A stretch of 60,177 nt of DNA from Clostridia bacterium. GTDB taxonomy: Bacteria; Bacillota; Clostridia; Oscillospirales; Acutalibacteraceae. Positions 35,341 to 44,070 of this stretch are shown here, piece by piece. The translations under genes were made by a program, and so were the position numbers. The DNA is taken from contig JAFQKF010000024.1 of the NCBI GenBank assembly GCA_017397105.1, forward strand, positions 1-60,177, read 5' to 3'. Position 1 is the first letter of the stretch; each line of letters starts with the position of its first letter. The notes below the pieces were generated by a model. That model did not search any database and had not been told where the DNA came from. It saw only the letters and a list, made by a program, of their open reading frames with translations.

Positions 35341-35375
35341 AAGACCTGCACGGAATTATTTACCGCGCAGGTCTT
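35341..35375 (-). terminator. intrinsic terminator of the lipase-like gene
   Basis: Arms AAGACCTGC / GCAGGTCTT with an inner CGG/CCG; on the minus strand followed by TTTTTATG. Confidence 0.85.
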
Positions 35376-35388
35376 AGAGATTATGAAT

Positions 35389-37302
35389 TTATCTGAAAAG
35401 GATTATGTCTGAGAAGCCCTTGCCGCCGAAGAATCTGTAAAGGAAATTGCTGAAAGCGACAATGAAAGAGGTGAGAGCTTCGTTTGCGCCGTCTGAAACC
35501 TTATCGGAGAAAGTGGGTTCTTCAACGGTAACGCCGTTGATTTTATCACGGATAGCGTTGAGCCTTGCCTCTGCAGCTACGCTGGCTTCGGGGTCGATGG
35601 CGGTTTTTTCAATCTGAGCTTCGCCTTCAGCGATTGCTGCTGCAAGCTCCTGAGCGTCCTCAGCGGAAAGAGCGGAAGCGTCAATAGCTTTTGCGGCTTT
35701 AACAGCATTTGTTAAATCTCTGCCGTCTCTGGATTCGTTGAACTGAGGATATCTGTCAGGGTAAGAATTAACGCTTGTGAAGTTGTTATCGGTAAGAAGG
35801 CTGATTGCAAGCTTCATGATAACGTCGTTGCTTGCGGTGCGCTCGTGATTCTGATTGTGGAAGTAGAAGGTATGGTCAGGAAGAAGACCTGTGCCTGCGT
35901 CAACAATCTTGTGGGGGTCAACGTACTTGCCGCCTTCAACGGGAGTGTAGGAGGAGGGGAGAGTTACGTCAACGCCGTAGCTTGTAGCGCCGAAGGATGT
36001 TGAATCAAGGTGGATAACACCGTCGCCGTTTACGTCATCCCATGAATCAACGATGGGATAAAGGGAAACGTTATAGTCAGCAATGTCAAATACCTCTACG
36101 CCGTAGGTTTCAATCTGATAAAGGATGTTGTCATAATGATCAAGCTGAGCCTGATAGTGAACGTCGGTCTGTGCTCTTATAAAAGCGTCTTCGTTTTCGT
36201 TAAGATACTTCTTTGCTGCTGCGGGGTAGTTTTTGCTGGGGAGAAGAGCCCAGATGGTGGTGCTGTATCTGAGATATTCGCCTGCGAGTACGTCGATAGC
36301 CTCGTCAATAAGTCCGTTTACTGCGGAGTTGGGGAGAATTCTGAGAACGATGTTGATGAGATGGCCGAGCCAGGGAGTATCGTCGTCAGCAATGAGGATG
36401 GGGAACATCTCGTTGTAAAGAGCCTCATCATCGTCAATAAGACCGAACTCAAAGATTTCACCGAGGAGCATTGTGCCGTCAGCGGCAGGAACGATGAAAA
36501 TGATTCTGTCAAGATACTGACCTACTTCGGGGTAACGCTCAAGAAGGTTTACTGCAAGTGAGCCGCCCTGGCTGATGGGAACGATGTTTGCCTTGCCTGT
36601 GGGGGAAGCGGCAGCAGCTTTCTTTATGTAAGCGTAAAGCTCGTCAACGAGAGAGTTGATATTGCCGAAGGAGCAGTATGAATAGAAATAAAGATGCTCT
36701 TCACCGCAGATTTCTGCATAATCGTTAAGGGGAATCTGATCGTAAATGTATTCTTTTTCTTCCTCGGTGCATTCTGCAACGCTGCCTTCATATTTGTCAG
36801 CCTTTACGTTGTAGATGAATTCACCCTTGGAGTTGTTCTGAGCCTTTGCGCCGAGAACTTCGCCGAGAACTGCGGAAACCTTCTTTGCAAGCATTCCGTT
36901 CCAGTCATGCTGGGTGATGAGGGTGAGAAGCAGGGGGAAGAGGCATTCCTTGAGCGCAACCTTTACGATATCGTTTGTGCTTTCAAGGAAGAAGGGGGCT
37001 TCGTAAGGCTCGCCCTCTGAGTTGAGAGCAAGAGTGCCGTCTTCATTGTAAAGAGCGGTTTTGGACTGGAAAACACCGGGGATAACAACGGAGTTACTGC
37101 ATTCCTCGGGGTTGACGTCGGGGTCGGTAAGGTAGCTGAAGAGAGCCTGTGAGGTGGCTTCGTCTTCGCTGAGGGTAACGGTTTTAACTGTGGCGGCATC
37201 TGCTTCGGCAGGCTGATTTGCAAATGCAAATACGCTTGCAACGGAGAGAACCATAGTCAGAACCAAAAGGAGTGCTGTGATTTTTAATGAGAGTTTTTTC
37301 AC
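35389..37302 (-). CDS. secreted lipase-like alpha/beta-hydrolase
   Basis: A 637-residue exported protein. The signal peptide is KKLSLKITALLLVLTMVL.. to about residue 30. Residues 50-400 have an alpha/beta-hydrolase look: NSVVIPGVFQSK (oxyanion strand), NIVPISQGGSLAVNLL with a candidate nucleophile Ser near 245, and IIFIVPAADG. The elbow is P-I-S-Q-G, not G-x-S-x-G, so catalysis is uncertain. A helical Ala/Glu-rich domain near 540-600 and a hydrophobic end (SFIVAFSNFLYRFFGG) follow. The start chosen is GTG at 37300-37302, nine bases after AAAGGA; an ATG 18 bases upstream has no ribosome site. Possibly an LCAT/PGAP1-like lipase. Confidence 0.7.
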   Translation of the reverse strand: MKKLSLKITALLLVLTMVLSVASVFAFANQPAEADAATVKTVTLSEDEATSQALFSYLTDPDVNPEECSNSVVIPGVFQSKTALYNEDGTLALNSEGEPYEAPFFLESTNDIVKVALKECLFPLLLTLITQHDWNGMLAKKVSAVLGEVLGAKAQNNSKGEFIYNVKADKYEGSVAECTEEEKEYIYDQIPLNDYAEICGEEHLYFYSYCSFGNINSLVDELYAYIKKAAAASPTGKANIVPISQGGSLAVNLLERYPEVGQYLDRIIFIVPAADGTMLLGEIFEFGLIDDDEALYNEMFPILIADDDTPWLGHLINIVLRILPNSAVNGLIDEAIDVLAGEYLRYSTTIWALLPSKNYPAAAKKYLNENEDAFIRAQTDVHYQAQLDHYDNILYQIETYGVEVFDIADYNVSLYPIVDSWDDVNGDGVIHLDSTSFGATSYGVDVTLPSSYTPVEGGKYVDPHKIVDAGTGLLPDHTFYFHNQNHERTASNDVIMKLAISLLTDNNFTSVNSYPDRYPQFNESRDGRDLTNAVKAAKAIDASALSAEDAQELAAAIAEGEAQIEKTAIDPEASVAAEARLNAIRDKINGVTVEEPTFSDKVSDGANEALTSFIVAFSNFLYRFFGGKGFSDIILFR

Positions 37303-37335
37303 AATAACAAGTCCTTTCATAATGAATATAAATAA

Positions 37336-37364
37336 TTATTATCACATTTGAAGGAAAATTACAA
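37336..37364 (-). promoter_or_regulatory. sigma-A promoter of the lipase-like gene
   Basis: Minus strand: TTGTAA (37359-37364), 17-base spacer, TAATAA (37336-37341); GATAAT with a 16-base spacer is an alternative -10. Confidence 0.6.
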
Positions 37365-37392
37365 GAGAAATTTAACAGATTCAACGAAAAGA

Positions 37393-37422
37393 TTGACTTT
37401 TTATGCCTTTTAGTTGTACCAT
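37393..37422 (+). promoter_or_regulatory. sigma-A promoter of thiN
   Basis: TTGACT (37393-37398), 18-base spacer, TACCAT (37417-37422). No TPP riboswitch is seen before the gene. Confidence 0.55.
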
Positions 37423-37438
37423 AGGCTAAGGTGATGAT

Positions 37439-38065
37439 ATGAATATTAAAAAATGTTTCGTGTTTGCGGCGGGAGAATATTACAGCTGCGAGAAGCCTGA
37501 CGTTGACGGCTATGTTGTTGCCGCCGATGCAGGTTACAAAAGGCTTGAGGAATGGGGAATAACTCCCGATGCCGTTATAGGTGATTTTGATTCGGCGCAG
37601 AAGCCTGAAAACGTTGACGTTATTCAGCTTAATCCCGTTAAGGATGAAACGGATACCTGGGAGGCCGTAAGGCTCGGCATTGAAAACGGCTGCACGGATT
37701 TTTATATTTACGGCGGTACCGGCGGCAGGAGTGACCACACCTTTGCCAATATTCAGCTTATTACAATGCTTGCAAAAAAAGGTATGAAAGCAAGGCTTTT
37801 CGGCAACGGTGAAATTATGACGGTTGTTCATAATTCCTCCATTGCTTTTTCTGCTGATTCGCAGGGTATGGTTTCAGTGTTTTCCCTTTGCGAAAAGAGT
37901 GATGGCGTAAGCGAGAAAGGGCTTAAATATCTGCTTGACGGTTATGATATGACCAACGATTACGCCATAGGAGTAAGCAATGAATTTGTTGGCGAGAGAG
38001 CTGAAATTTCCGTAAAAAAAGGCACCCTGCTCGTGATATACACGGACAGGGCGACTGTTGAATAA
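37439..38065 (+). CDS. thiN: thiamine pyrophosphokinase
   Basis: A 208-residue enzyme transferring pyrophosphate from ATP to thiamine to give thiamine diphosphate. Conserved motifs: VVAADAGYKRL, DAVIGDFDSA (metal/ATP site), KDETDTWEAVRLGIENG and YGGTGGRSDHTFANIQLI; the C-terminal domain binds thiamine. Length is normal for the family. ATG after AAGGTGATG. Its stop codon is one base from the convergent stop of the CLC gene, with no terminator between. Confidence 0.95.
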   Translation: MNIKKCFVFAAGEYYSCEKPDVDGYVVAADAGYKRLEEWGITPDAVIGDFDSAQKPENVDVIQLNPVKDETDTWEAVRLGIENGCTDFYIYGGTGGRSDHTFANIQLITMLAKKGMKARLFGNGEIMTVVHNSSIAFSADSQGMVSVFSLCEKSDGVSEKGLKYLLDGYDMTNDYAIGVSNEFVGERAEISVKKGTLLVIYTDRATVE

Positions 38066-38066
38066 T

Positions 38067-39329
38067 TTATTTTACGTCTGCGTTTACGTATTTTGCGGAG
38101 AGCTTGGAGTATACGATTTTCTGGCTTGTGTAAAGGCCGAAATATCCGCTGAGCATATAGCTCACTGCGCAGGAAGTAACGTAAGGGATTATCTGAGAGG
38201 TGCCGAAAAGCTCTATGCTCAGTATTATTGATGCTATGGGGCAGTTTACAACCGCACAGAACATGGAAACAAGACCGAGCGAAGCGCCGAAGCCCTTGTT
38301 TAATCCTATGAAAGAGGAAACGGTGCTGCCGAGCGTGGAACCGATAAAGAAAGTGGGTACAATTTCTCCGCCCTTATACCCGGAGCAGATTGTAAGCACG
38401 GTAAACAGAATTTTTAAAGCGAATGCCTCAGGTCTTGCAACGCCTGTGCATATCGCTTTTTCTATTATCTGAGAGCCTGCGCCGAAATAATCCTGAGTGC
38501 CGATAAGAGTGCCGAGGAGCACTATTACAAGTCCGCCGACGGCGGCACGAAGGAAAGTGTTCTTAATGAATTTTTCAAGCAGGAATTCGCCTTTGTGGAG
38601 CATAACGCAGAATATAATTCCGGCAATGGCGCTGACTGCGCCGATTGCGGCGGATTGAAGCACAATCTGCCACGAAAGCTCGGGTATGAGTGCAAGCTGA
38701 TAGCTTACGGGGTGAGAGCCGAGAAGAGCGGATACACCGTAAGCCGCAAGTGAAGATACAAGGCAGGGAATAAGAGCGGCATAGTGCATTATTCCGATGC
38801 TGATTACTTCAATTGCAAATATGGCGGCGGTCATGGGAGTGCCGAAAAGAGCCGAGAAAACCGCGCTCATGCCGCACATTACCGCAATTGGTACGTCTTT
38901 CTCGCCAAGCCTGAAAAACTTGCTGAGGTATTTTCCGATTGTGCCGCCGAGCTGAAGCGCCGCGCCCTCACGGCCTGCAGAGCCACCGAAAAGATGAGTG
39001 ATAACAGTGCTTATAAATATTGCGGGCGCAAGCAAAAACGGAACTTTTTCGCTTGAACGAACGGAGTCTATTATTTTGTTTGTTCCCGTGTGGCCGAGCT
39101 TGAAAAGCTTGTAAACAGCGGCGATTACTATACCGCCTACGGGCAGAAACCATATTATGTACGGGTGGCTTTCACGAAAGGCGGTAGCATATTCTATGCT
39201 TGTGTGAAATACCCAGCCCACAAGTCCGCCTGAAAGTCCGCTGACCCCTGCCACAATTATCCATTTCACAAAGGTGAAAACGTACTTTTTAATTCTCAGA
39301 AGTATGTTTTTTATGCAAGGTTTTTCCAA
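38067..39329 (-). CDS. CLC-family anion/proton antiporter, filter unlike canonical chloride channels
   Basis: A 420-residue CLC membrane protein. The anion-path motifs are GTNKIID (canonical GSGIP), GGSAGREGAALQLGG (GREGP, gating Glu present) and YKGGEIVPTFFIG (GxFxP). Loss of GSGIP and the short length fit the fluoride-exporting CLC-F branch better than chloride antiporters; ion identity is inferred. The start is taken as TTG at 39327-39329 after CCGGAG, because a good promoter lies at 39370-39398 inside the longer frame that could start at 39473; that extension (residues rich in Cys, Phe and His) does not look like CLC sequence. It would act in the cytoplasmic membrane. Confidence 0.88.
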   Translation of the reverse strand: MEKPCIKNILLRIKKYVFTFVKWIIVAGVSGLSGGLVGWVFHTSIEYATAFRESHPYIIWFLPVGGIVIAAVYKLFKLGHTGTNKIIDSVRSSEKVPFLLAPAIFISTVITHLFGGSAGREGAALQLGGTIGKYLSKFFRLGEKDVPIAVMCGMSAVFSALFGTPMTAAIFAIEVISIGIMHYAALIPCLVSSLAAYGVSALLGSHPVSYQLALIPELSWQIVLQSAAIGAVSAIAGIIFCVMLHKGEFLLEKFIKNTFLRAAVGGLVIVLLGTLIGTQDYFGAGSQIIEKAICTGVARPEAFALKILFTVLTICSGYKGGEIVPTFFIGSTLGSTVSSFIGLNKGFGASLGLVSMFCAVVNCPIASIILSIELFGTSQIIPYVTSCAVSYMLSGYFGLYTSQKIVYSKLSAKYVNADVK

Positions 39330-39369
39330 TTCTAATTCATCTCCGGACAGTGTTAAAAAATCGGTATTT

Positions 39370-39398
39370 ATGGTATCACAGGAGCTTGTTTCTTTCAA
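39370..39398 (-). promoter_or_regulatory. sigma-A promoter of the CLC gene
   Basis: Minus strand: TTGAAA (39393-39398), 17-base spacer, TACCAT (39370-39375), placed 41 bases before the TTG start. The leader is too short for a fluoride riboswitch. Confidence 0.65.
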
Positions 39399-39466
39399 TC
39401 GTAAAGCTGACGAAAAATGCGGTAAAAATGCAAAAAAACATCGGCATTTTGACCGATTATGACAGA

Positions 39467-39495
39467 TTGACATTATTATAATAAGGTGTTAAAAT
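39467..39495 (+). promoter_or_regulatory. sigma-A promoter of the 18-gene hydrogenase operon
   Basis: TTGACA (39467-39472), 17-base spacer, TAAAAT (39490-39495), 59 bases before hypA. No other promoter or terminator is apparent until 54941. Confidence 0.85.
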
Positions 39496-39553
39496 AACAA
39501 CACAGCCGCTGTCATCAACGACCGTGGCTTTTTGATGTTTTTTGGAGGCGATT

Positions 39554-39919
39554 ATGCACGAAACGGCGCTTACGCAAAATCTGATAAACATAGCCTGCAG
39601 GGCTCTTGAGGGTAAGGGTGTTACAAAAGTGAACAGCGTTACCTTGTGCGTGGGTGCTTTGTCGGGTGTGCTTTACGATGCTATGGAGTTTGCTTTTGAT
39701 GCAATGAAGCAGGGCACCGTGCTTGAAACCGCCGACCTTGACTTTGAAGAATTGCCTGTAACGGCAAGGTGCAGGGATTGCGCCTACGAATATAATCCCG
39801 TCGGGTTTCCGTATATCTGCCCCGTGTGCGGCGGAAGATATTTTGAAATAATCGGCGGAGAGGAAGTTTATATAAAAAACATTGACTGTATCGGAGATGA
39901 TGACGTTGTCACAGATTAA
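39554..39919 (+). CDS. hypA: hydrogenase nickel-insertion protein HypA
   Basis: A 121-residue metallochaperone that delivers Ni2+ with HypB to the [NiFe] large subunit. It begins MHETALTQNL with the nickel-binding His 2, and has the structural zinc site CRDCAYEY...CPVCGG (about residues 73-95). The ATG at 39554 follows GGAGG; an in-frame start 12 bases earlier overlaps that ribosome site and would bury His 2, which must be near the N-terminus. First gene of the operon; overlaps hypB by about 23 bases. Confidence 0.95.
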   Translation: MHETALTQNLINIACRALEGKGVTKVNSVTLCVGALSGVLYDAMEFAFDAMKQGTVLETADLDFEELPVTARCRDCAYEYNPVGFPYICPVCGGRYFEIIGGEEVYIKNIDCIGDDDVVTD

Positions 39920-40565
39920 AGTTAATACGGATTTGAAAGCGCTTAACAATGAAATTGCGGCGCAGAATAAAGAGAAGCTCCATTCCTGCGGTATTCTCAC
40001 CGTTGACGTGCTGGGTTCTCCCGGCTCAGGCAAAACAACCTTGCTTGAAAATATCCTTCCCGAGCTTGCGGCCAAGTGCCGTGTGGCGGTAATCGAGGGT
40101 GACCTTGCAACCGAGAACGATGCAAGGAGAATTGAAAAAACAGGCGTTAAGGCTGTTCAGATTAATACAAACGGCGGCTGTCATCTTGATGCTAAAATGA
40201 TTGAACGCCAGTTTGAAAAAATCGACCTTGAGAATACCGACGTGCTTGTTATTGAAAACGTTGGCAATCTCGTATGCCCCGTATCGTTTGCGCTGGGCGA
40301 GGATTTGAGAATAGTTGTGCTCAGCACCGCCGAGGGCGAGGATAAGCCTCTCAAGTATCCCACCGCAATGCTTAAAACGGATGCGGTTGTCGTTTCAAAA
40401 ACGGATATTGCAGAATACGTTTGCGTAAGCACTGATAAGCTTATCGGAAATATCGGAACGGTGAATCCCGACGTAAAGATTTTCACCGCCGGCAAAACGG
40501 ACGGTGAATACCGTGCTGAAGGTCTTGTTGAGTATATTCTTGAAGCAAGGAAAAATCTGAAATGA
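39897..40565 (+). CDS. hypB: hydrogenase/urease nickel-incorporation GTPase HypB
   Basis: A 222-residue GTPase. Motifs: VDVLGSPGSGKTTLLE (P-loop), VIEGDLATENDA, CHLDAKMI (metal site Cys-His), VIENVGNLVCP and VVVSKTDIAEY. It lacks the His-rich and CxxCGC N-terminal nickel-storage regions seen in some HypB proteins. The start is uncertain: ATG at 39897 or 39900 (GGAG only 0-3 bases away) or TTG at 39906 with GGAG nine bases upstream; all lie inside the hypA 3' end. Confidence 0.93.
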   Translation: MMTLSQIKVNTDLKALNNEIAAQNKEKLHSCGILTVDVLGSPGSGKTTLLENILPELAAKCRVAVIEGDLATENDARRIEKTGVKAVQINTNGGCHLDAKMIERQFEKIDLENTDVLVIENVGNLVCPVSFALGEDLRIVVLSTAEGEDKPLKYPTAMLKTDAVVVSKTDIAEYVCVSTDKLIGNIGTVNPDVKIFTAGKTDGEYRAEGLVEYILEARKNLK

Positions 40566-42787
40566 TGCCTGTAAGACGGGAAATCAGAATACGCGGTACC
40601 GTTCAGGGTGTCGGATTCAGACCTTTTGTGTTCAACTGCGCAAAAGAATTCGGGTTAAGCGGTTTCATTGCAAACACTCCTCACGGAGTGGAGATTCAGG
40701 TGCAGGGCAGGGAAACTGAGATTGACGGGTTTGTGAAAAAAATCCGAGTCTGTCCGCCTCCTGCATCTCGGATTGAAGAAATCGCTGTAAAAGAGATTGA
40801 AACTGTTGAAGAAAGCGGATTCTTTATAAGACCGAGCATTGACGGGAGCGCCGATACGTTTGTATCGCCCGATATCGGAACGTGCAAAGCGTGCTTTGAG
40901 GAGATAAGCAATCCCCACAGCAGAAGATACGCCTACGCTTTTACAAACTGCACTTCCTGCGGTCCGAGGTTTTCGATGATTGAAGCCGTACCGTATGACC
41001 GTAAGAATACAACTATGAGCGGCTTTGAGATGTGCGGCAAGTGCAGGGAAGAATATGAAAACGTTGAAGACAGACGCTTTCACGCCGAGCCTGTTGCGTG
41101 TGCTGATTGCGGGCCCGAGCTTGAATTTGTTGCGGGGTCAGAGGTTTATTCCGATGCGCTTAAGGCTTTTAAAGATTTTGTTTCACGGGGCAAAACCGTT
41201 GCGGTCAAGGGTCTCGGCGGTTATCATCTTGCATGCGATGCGTTTAATGAAAACGCCGTATCCCGTCTGAGGGCGCGCAAGCACCGCTTTGATAAACCGT
41301 TTGCCGTTATGGTAAAGACCGTTGAGCAGGCAGAAAAGCTCTGCGTCATAGATGATACGGAAAAGAAGCTTCTCCAAAGCCCTGCAAGGCCGATAGTCCT
41401 GCTGCGCAAGAGAGAGGACTGTGCCGTAGCACCGAGTGTTGCGCCTCAGAATAACCGTTTAGGCGTGATGCTTGCGTACACTCCGCTTCATTATCTGCTT
41501 ATGGACGGATTCGATGCGCTTGTTATGACGAGCGCAAATCTCAGCGATGAGCCCACCGTATTTGCGGATGAAGATGCGCTGAGGCTTGAAAGCGTTGCCG
41601 ATGCATTTCTCAGGCATAACAGAAGAATATGCCGTAGGGTGGATGACAGCGTTTGTGCCGTGGTTAACGGCAAGGTAAGGATTATAAGGAGGGCGAGGGG
41701 GTACGCTCCCGAGCCGTTATATATAGGCGCAGGCAAGGGGGACTTGCTTGCCTGCGGAGCTCAGCAGAAAAATACGTTCTGCCTGCTTCGCAACGGTTAC
41801 GCCTTTGTTTCGGGTCACATGGGTGACCTTGACGAAGAGTCTGCCGAAAAAAGCTATAAGAAAGAAATCGAAAGCTTTAAAAATCTTTTCTCGGCAAAGC
41901 CTGAGCTTGCGGTGTGCGATATGCATCCCGATTACGTTTCTGCAAGATTCGCTTTTGCTTCGGGTTTTCCCGTAAAACAGATTCAGCACCATAAGGCTCA
42001 TTTTATCAGCGTGCTTGCCGAGCACTCAGTGTTGGATGAAGACGTTCTGGGTTTCATTTTTGATGGCACCGGACTTGGTGAGGATATGAAAATATGGGGC
42101 GGAGAGATGTTCCTCGGCTCTGCCCGTTCGTGCAAAAGAGTCGGCCATCTGCGTGAGTTTCACCTTGCAGGAGCTCAGGCCGCAATCAACGAGCCGTGGA
42201 GATGCGCCGTTGCTGTGGCAGAGCAGGCAGAAAAGGGGAGTGCAGTCAGACTCTTTGATAAAGCGGAAATTATTCTGCGCAGTATCGAAGCGGGTATCAA
42301 CAGCCCCGAAACCTCGTCTATGGGAAGGCTGTTTGATGCAGTTTGCGCAATAGCAGGTGTCTGCACCGAGGTGACCTATGAGGGTCAGGCGGCAATTCTC
42401 CTTGAACAGATTGCCGATGAAAGCGCAGAGGGTGAATACCGCTTTGATATCTGTGAAGAGAAATCTCAGCTTATATTCGATTGGCGCAATCTTGTAAGAC
42501 GCGCGGTTGAGGACAGATTGTCCGGTGTTGGCGCAGGGGTTATATCAATGCGTTTTCACAGGGCTGTTATCAATCTCATAACGCAGTGCGCCGATATTGT
42601 GTACAGAAAATACAACATTAAAAAAATCGCCCTTTCAGGCGGATGCTTTCAGAATTTCATTCTGCTTGAAAATGCCGAAAACATTCTGACTCGCAACGGA
42701 TTTGAAGTTTATTCAAACGAGCGTATACCCGTAAACGACGGCGGTATTTCCTTCGGTCAGGCGGCAGCGGCGGTTTATTCGGAGTGA
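40562..42787 (+). CDS. hypF: carbamoyltransferase HypF
   Basis: A 741-residue enzyme that converts carbamoyl phosphate into the thiocarboxamide on HypE, the source of the CN ligands of the NiFe site. Domains: acylphosphatase (RGTVQGVGFRPFVF, 11-24), two zinc fingers (CKACFEE...CTSCGPR and CGKCREEY...CADCGPE, about 109-185), YrdC-like (about 200-380; KGLGGYHLACDA) and Kae1-like (about 395-741; HHKAHFISVLAEH and ALSGGCFQN). Full length. ATG overlaps the hypB stop (ATGA). Confidence 0.97.
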   Translation: MMPVRREIRIRGTVQGVGFRPFVFNCAKEFGLSGFIANTPHGVEIQVQGRETEIDGFVKKIRVCPPPASRIEEIAVKEIETVEESGFFIRPSIDGSADTFVSPDIGTCKACFEEISNPHSRRYAYAFTNCTSCGPRFSMIEAVPYDRKNTTMSGFEMCGKCREEYENVEDRRFHAEPVACADCGPELEFVAGSEVYSDALKAFKDFVSRGKTVAVKGLGGYHLACDAFNENAVSRLRARKHRFDKPFAVMVKTVEQAEKLCVIDDTEKKLLQSPARPIVLLRKREDCAVAPSVAPQNNRLGVMLAYTPLHYLLMDGFDALVMTSANLSDEPTVFADEDALRLESVADAFLRHNRRICRRVDDSVCAVVNGKVRIIRRARGYAPEPLYIGAGKGDLLACGAQQKNTFCLLRNGYAFVSGHMGDLDEESAEKSYKKEIESFKNLFSAKPELAVCDMHPDYVSARFAFASGFPVKQIQHHKAHFISVLAEHSVLDEDVLGFIFDGTGLGEDMKIWGGEMFLGSARSCKRVGHLREFHLAGAQAAINEPWRCAVAVAEQAEKGSAVRLFDKAEIILRSIEAGINSPETSSMGRLFDAVCAIAGVCTEVTYEGQAAILLEQIADESAEGEYRFDICEEKSQLIFDWRNLVRRAVEDRLSGVGAGVISMRFHRAVINLITQCADIVYRKYNIKKIALSGGCFQNFILLENAENILTRNGFEVYSNERIPVNDGGISFGQAAAAVYSE

Positions 42788-42791
42788 TATT

Positions 42792-43010
42792 ATGTGCCTT
42801 GCAATGCCGGGTAAAATAATAAAAATTGAAGATTCGCAGGCTGTTATCGATTACGGTGCGGTTACAACCCGTGCGGATTTGAGGGTAAAGCCTGAGGCGA
42901 AGGTCGGGGATACCGTGCTGGTGCACGCAGGCTTTGTTATTGAGATTGTTTCGCCCGAATCGGCGCAAGAGATTGAAATGCTTGTAAAAGAAACTATGGG
43001 TGAAGCGTGA
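42792..43010 (+). CDS. hypC: hydrogenase assembly chaperone HypC
   Basis: A 72-residue chaperone starting MCLAMPGKIIKIE, with the invariant Cys 2 that carries the Fe(CN)2CO unit between HypD and the large subunit. Four bases after hypF and overlapping hypD by four bases. Confidence 0.96.
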   Translation: MCLAMPGKIIKIEDSQAVIDYGAVTTRADLRVKPEAKVGDTVLVHAGFVIEIVSPESAQEIEMLVKETMGEA

Positions 43011-44065
43011 TGAGAGCGGCGGAAATAATAGAGGCTATTCACAAAAAAGCCAAGGGGCTCGGTAATATAGCAATTATGGAAGTGTGCGGCACTCACACAA
43101 ACGAGCTTCACCGCCACGCCATTCCTCAGGCATTGCCCGACAATATCCGCCTTGTTTCCGGGCCGGGATGCCCTGTGTGCGTAACGGCGCAGAGTGATAT
43201 CCATGCGGCGCTCAGCATTGCAGGGATGAAAGATACCGTGCTTTGCTGCTACGGCGATATGCTCAGGGTGCCATGCGGTGATACGAGTCTGCTTGGTATG
43301 AAGAGTGATGGCGCTGACGTGAGAAGCGTTGTGAGTGCACTTGAGGCGCTTGAGATTGCGCGTGAGAATCCGTTGAAGCAGGTTGTGTTTTTTGCCGTAG
43401 GATTTGAAACAACAACTCCTCACACGGCGGTGCTTATTGAGGATGCGGCGAGAGAAAACGTCGGAAATCTCAGCGTGCTCTGTTCCCACAAAACGATGCC
43501 TGCCGCCGTCACCGCTTTACTTTCGGGTAAATCGGGAATTGATGCTTTGATGTGCCCCGGTCACGTTGCGTGCATTACGGGCAGAAAGGGCTTCGATTTT
43601 GTGCCCGAAAAGCTGAAAATCCCTGCCGCTATAGCGGGATTTGAGGCTTGCGATATGCTTTTTGCATTGCTTAAGATATGCGATATGTTGGAAAAATCTC
43701 AGCTTGAGTGCTTTAATGCCTACACAAGAGCCGTAAGCGAAAACGGCAATGATCCCGCACTCAGGCTTACTTATAAAATTTTTGAAGAAAGCGAATGCGA
43801 GTGGAGGGGGCTCGGAAGAATTACTGAAAGCGGACTCGTTATACGTGATGAGTATTCCTTCTTTGATGCACGCCGCCGTTTTGAAATTCCTGATTTTACA
43901 GAGAAAAACGCAAGAATGTGCATCTGCTCAAAAATCCTCAGGGGAGAAGCGCTTCCCTCAGACTGCCCGAGCTTTGCATCCGTGTGCACTCCCGAAACCC
44001 CGTTGGGTGCGTGCATGGTATCCTCGGAGGGCAGCTGCGCCGCTTACTACAAGTATGAGAGGTGA
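43007..44065 (+). CDS. hypD: hydrogenase maturation protein HypD
   Basis: A 352-residue [4Fe-4S] protein on which the iron centre and its CN ligands are assembled. Signatures: MEVCGTHTNELHRHAIPQAL, SGPGCPVCVT (redox Cys pair), GFETTTPHTA and MCPGHVACITG; cluster ligands lie in the C-terminal part (CICSKILRGEALPSDCPSF). Starts at GTGATG with the ATG overlapping hypC's stop. Confidence 0.96.
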   Translation: MMRAAEIIEAIHKKAKGLGNIAIMEVCGTHTNELHRHAIPQALPDNIRLVSGPGCPVCVTAQSDIHAALSIAGMKDTVLCCYGDMLRVPCGDTSLLGMKSDGADVRSVVSALEALEIARENPLKQVVFFAVGFETTTPHTAVLIEDAARENVGNLSVLCSHKTMPAAVTALLSGKSGIDALMCPGHVACITGRKGFDFVPEKLKIPAAIAGFEACDMLFALLKICDMLEKSQLECFNAYTRAVSENGNDPALRLTYKIFEESECEWRGLGRITESGLVIRDEYSFFDARRRFEIPDFTEKNARMCICSKILRGEALPSDCPSFASVCTPETPLGACMVSSEGSCAAYYKYER

Positions 44066-44070
44066 ATTCT

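Noticed and set aside
37365-37438. Possible TPP riboswitch before thiN
   Set aside because: The leader is too short and lacks the conserved TPP-riboswitch core sequences.
39330-39473. N-terminal extension of the CLC protein
   Set aside because: Composition unlike CLC proteins, and a good promoter for the gene lies within it.
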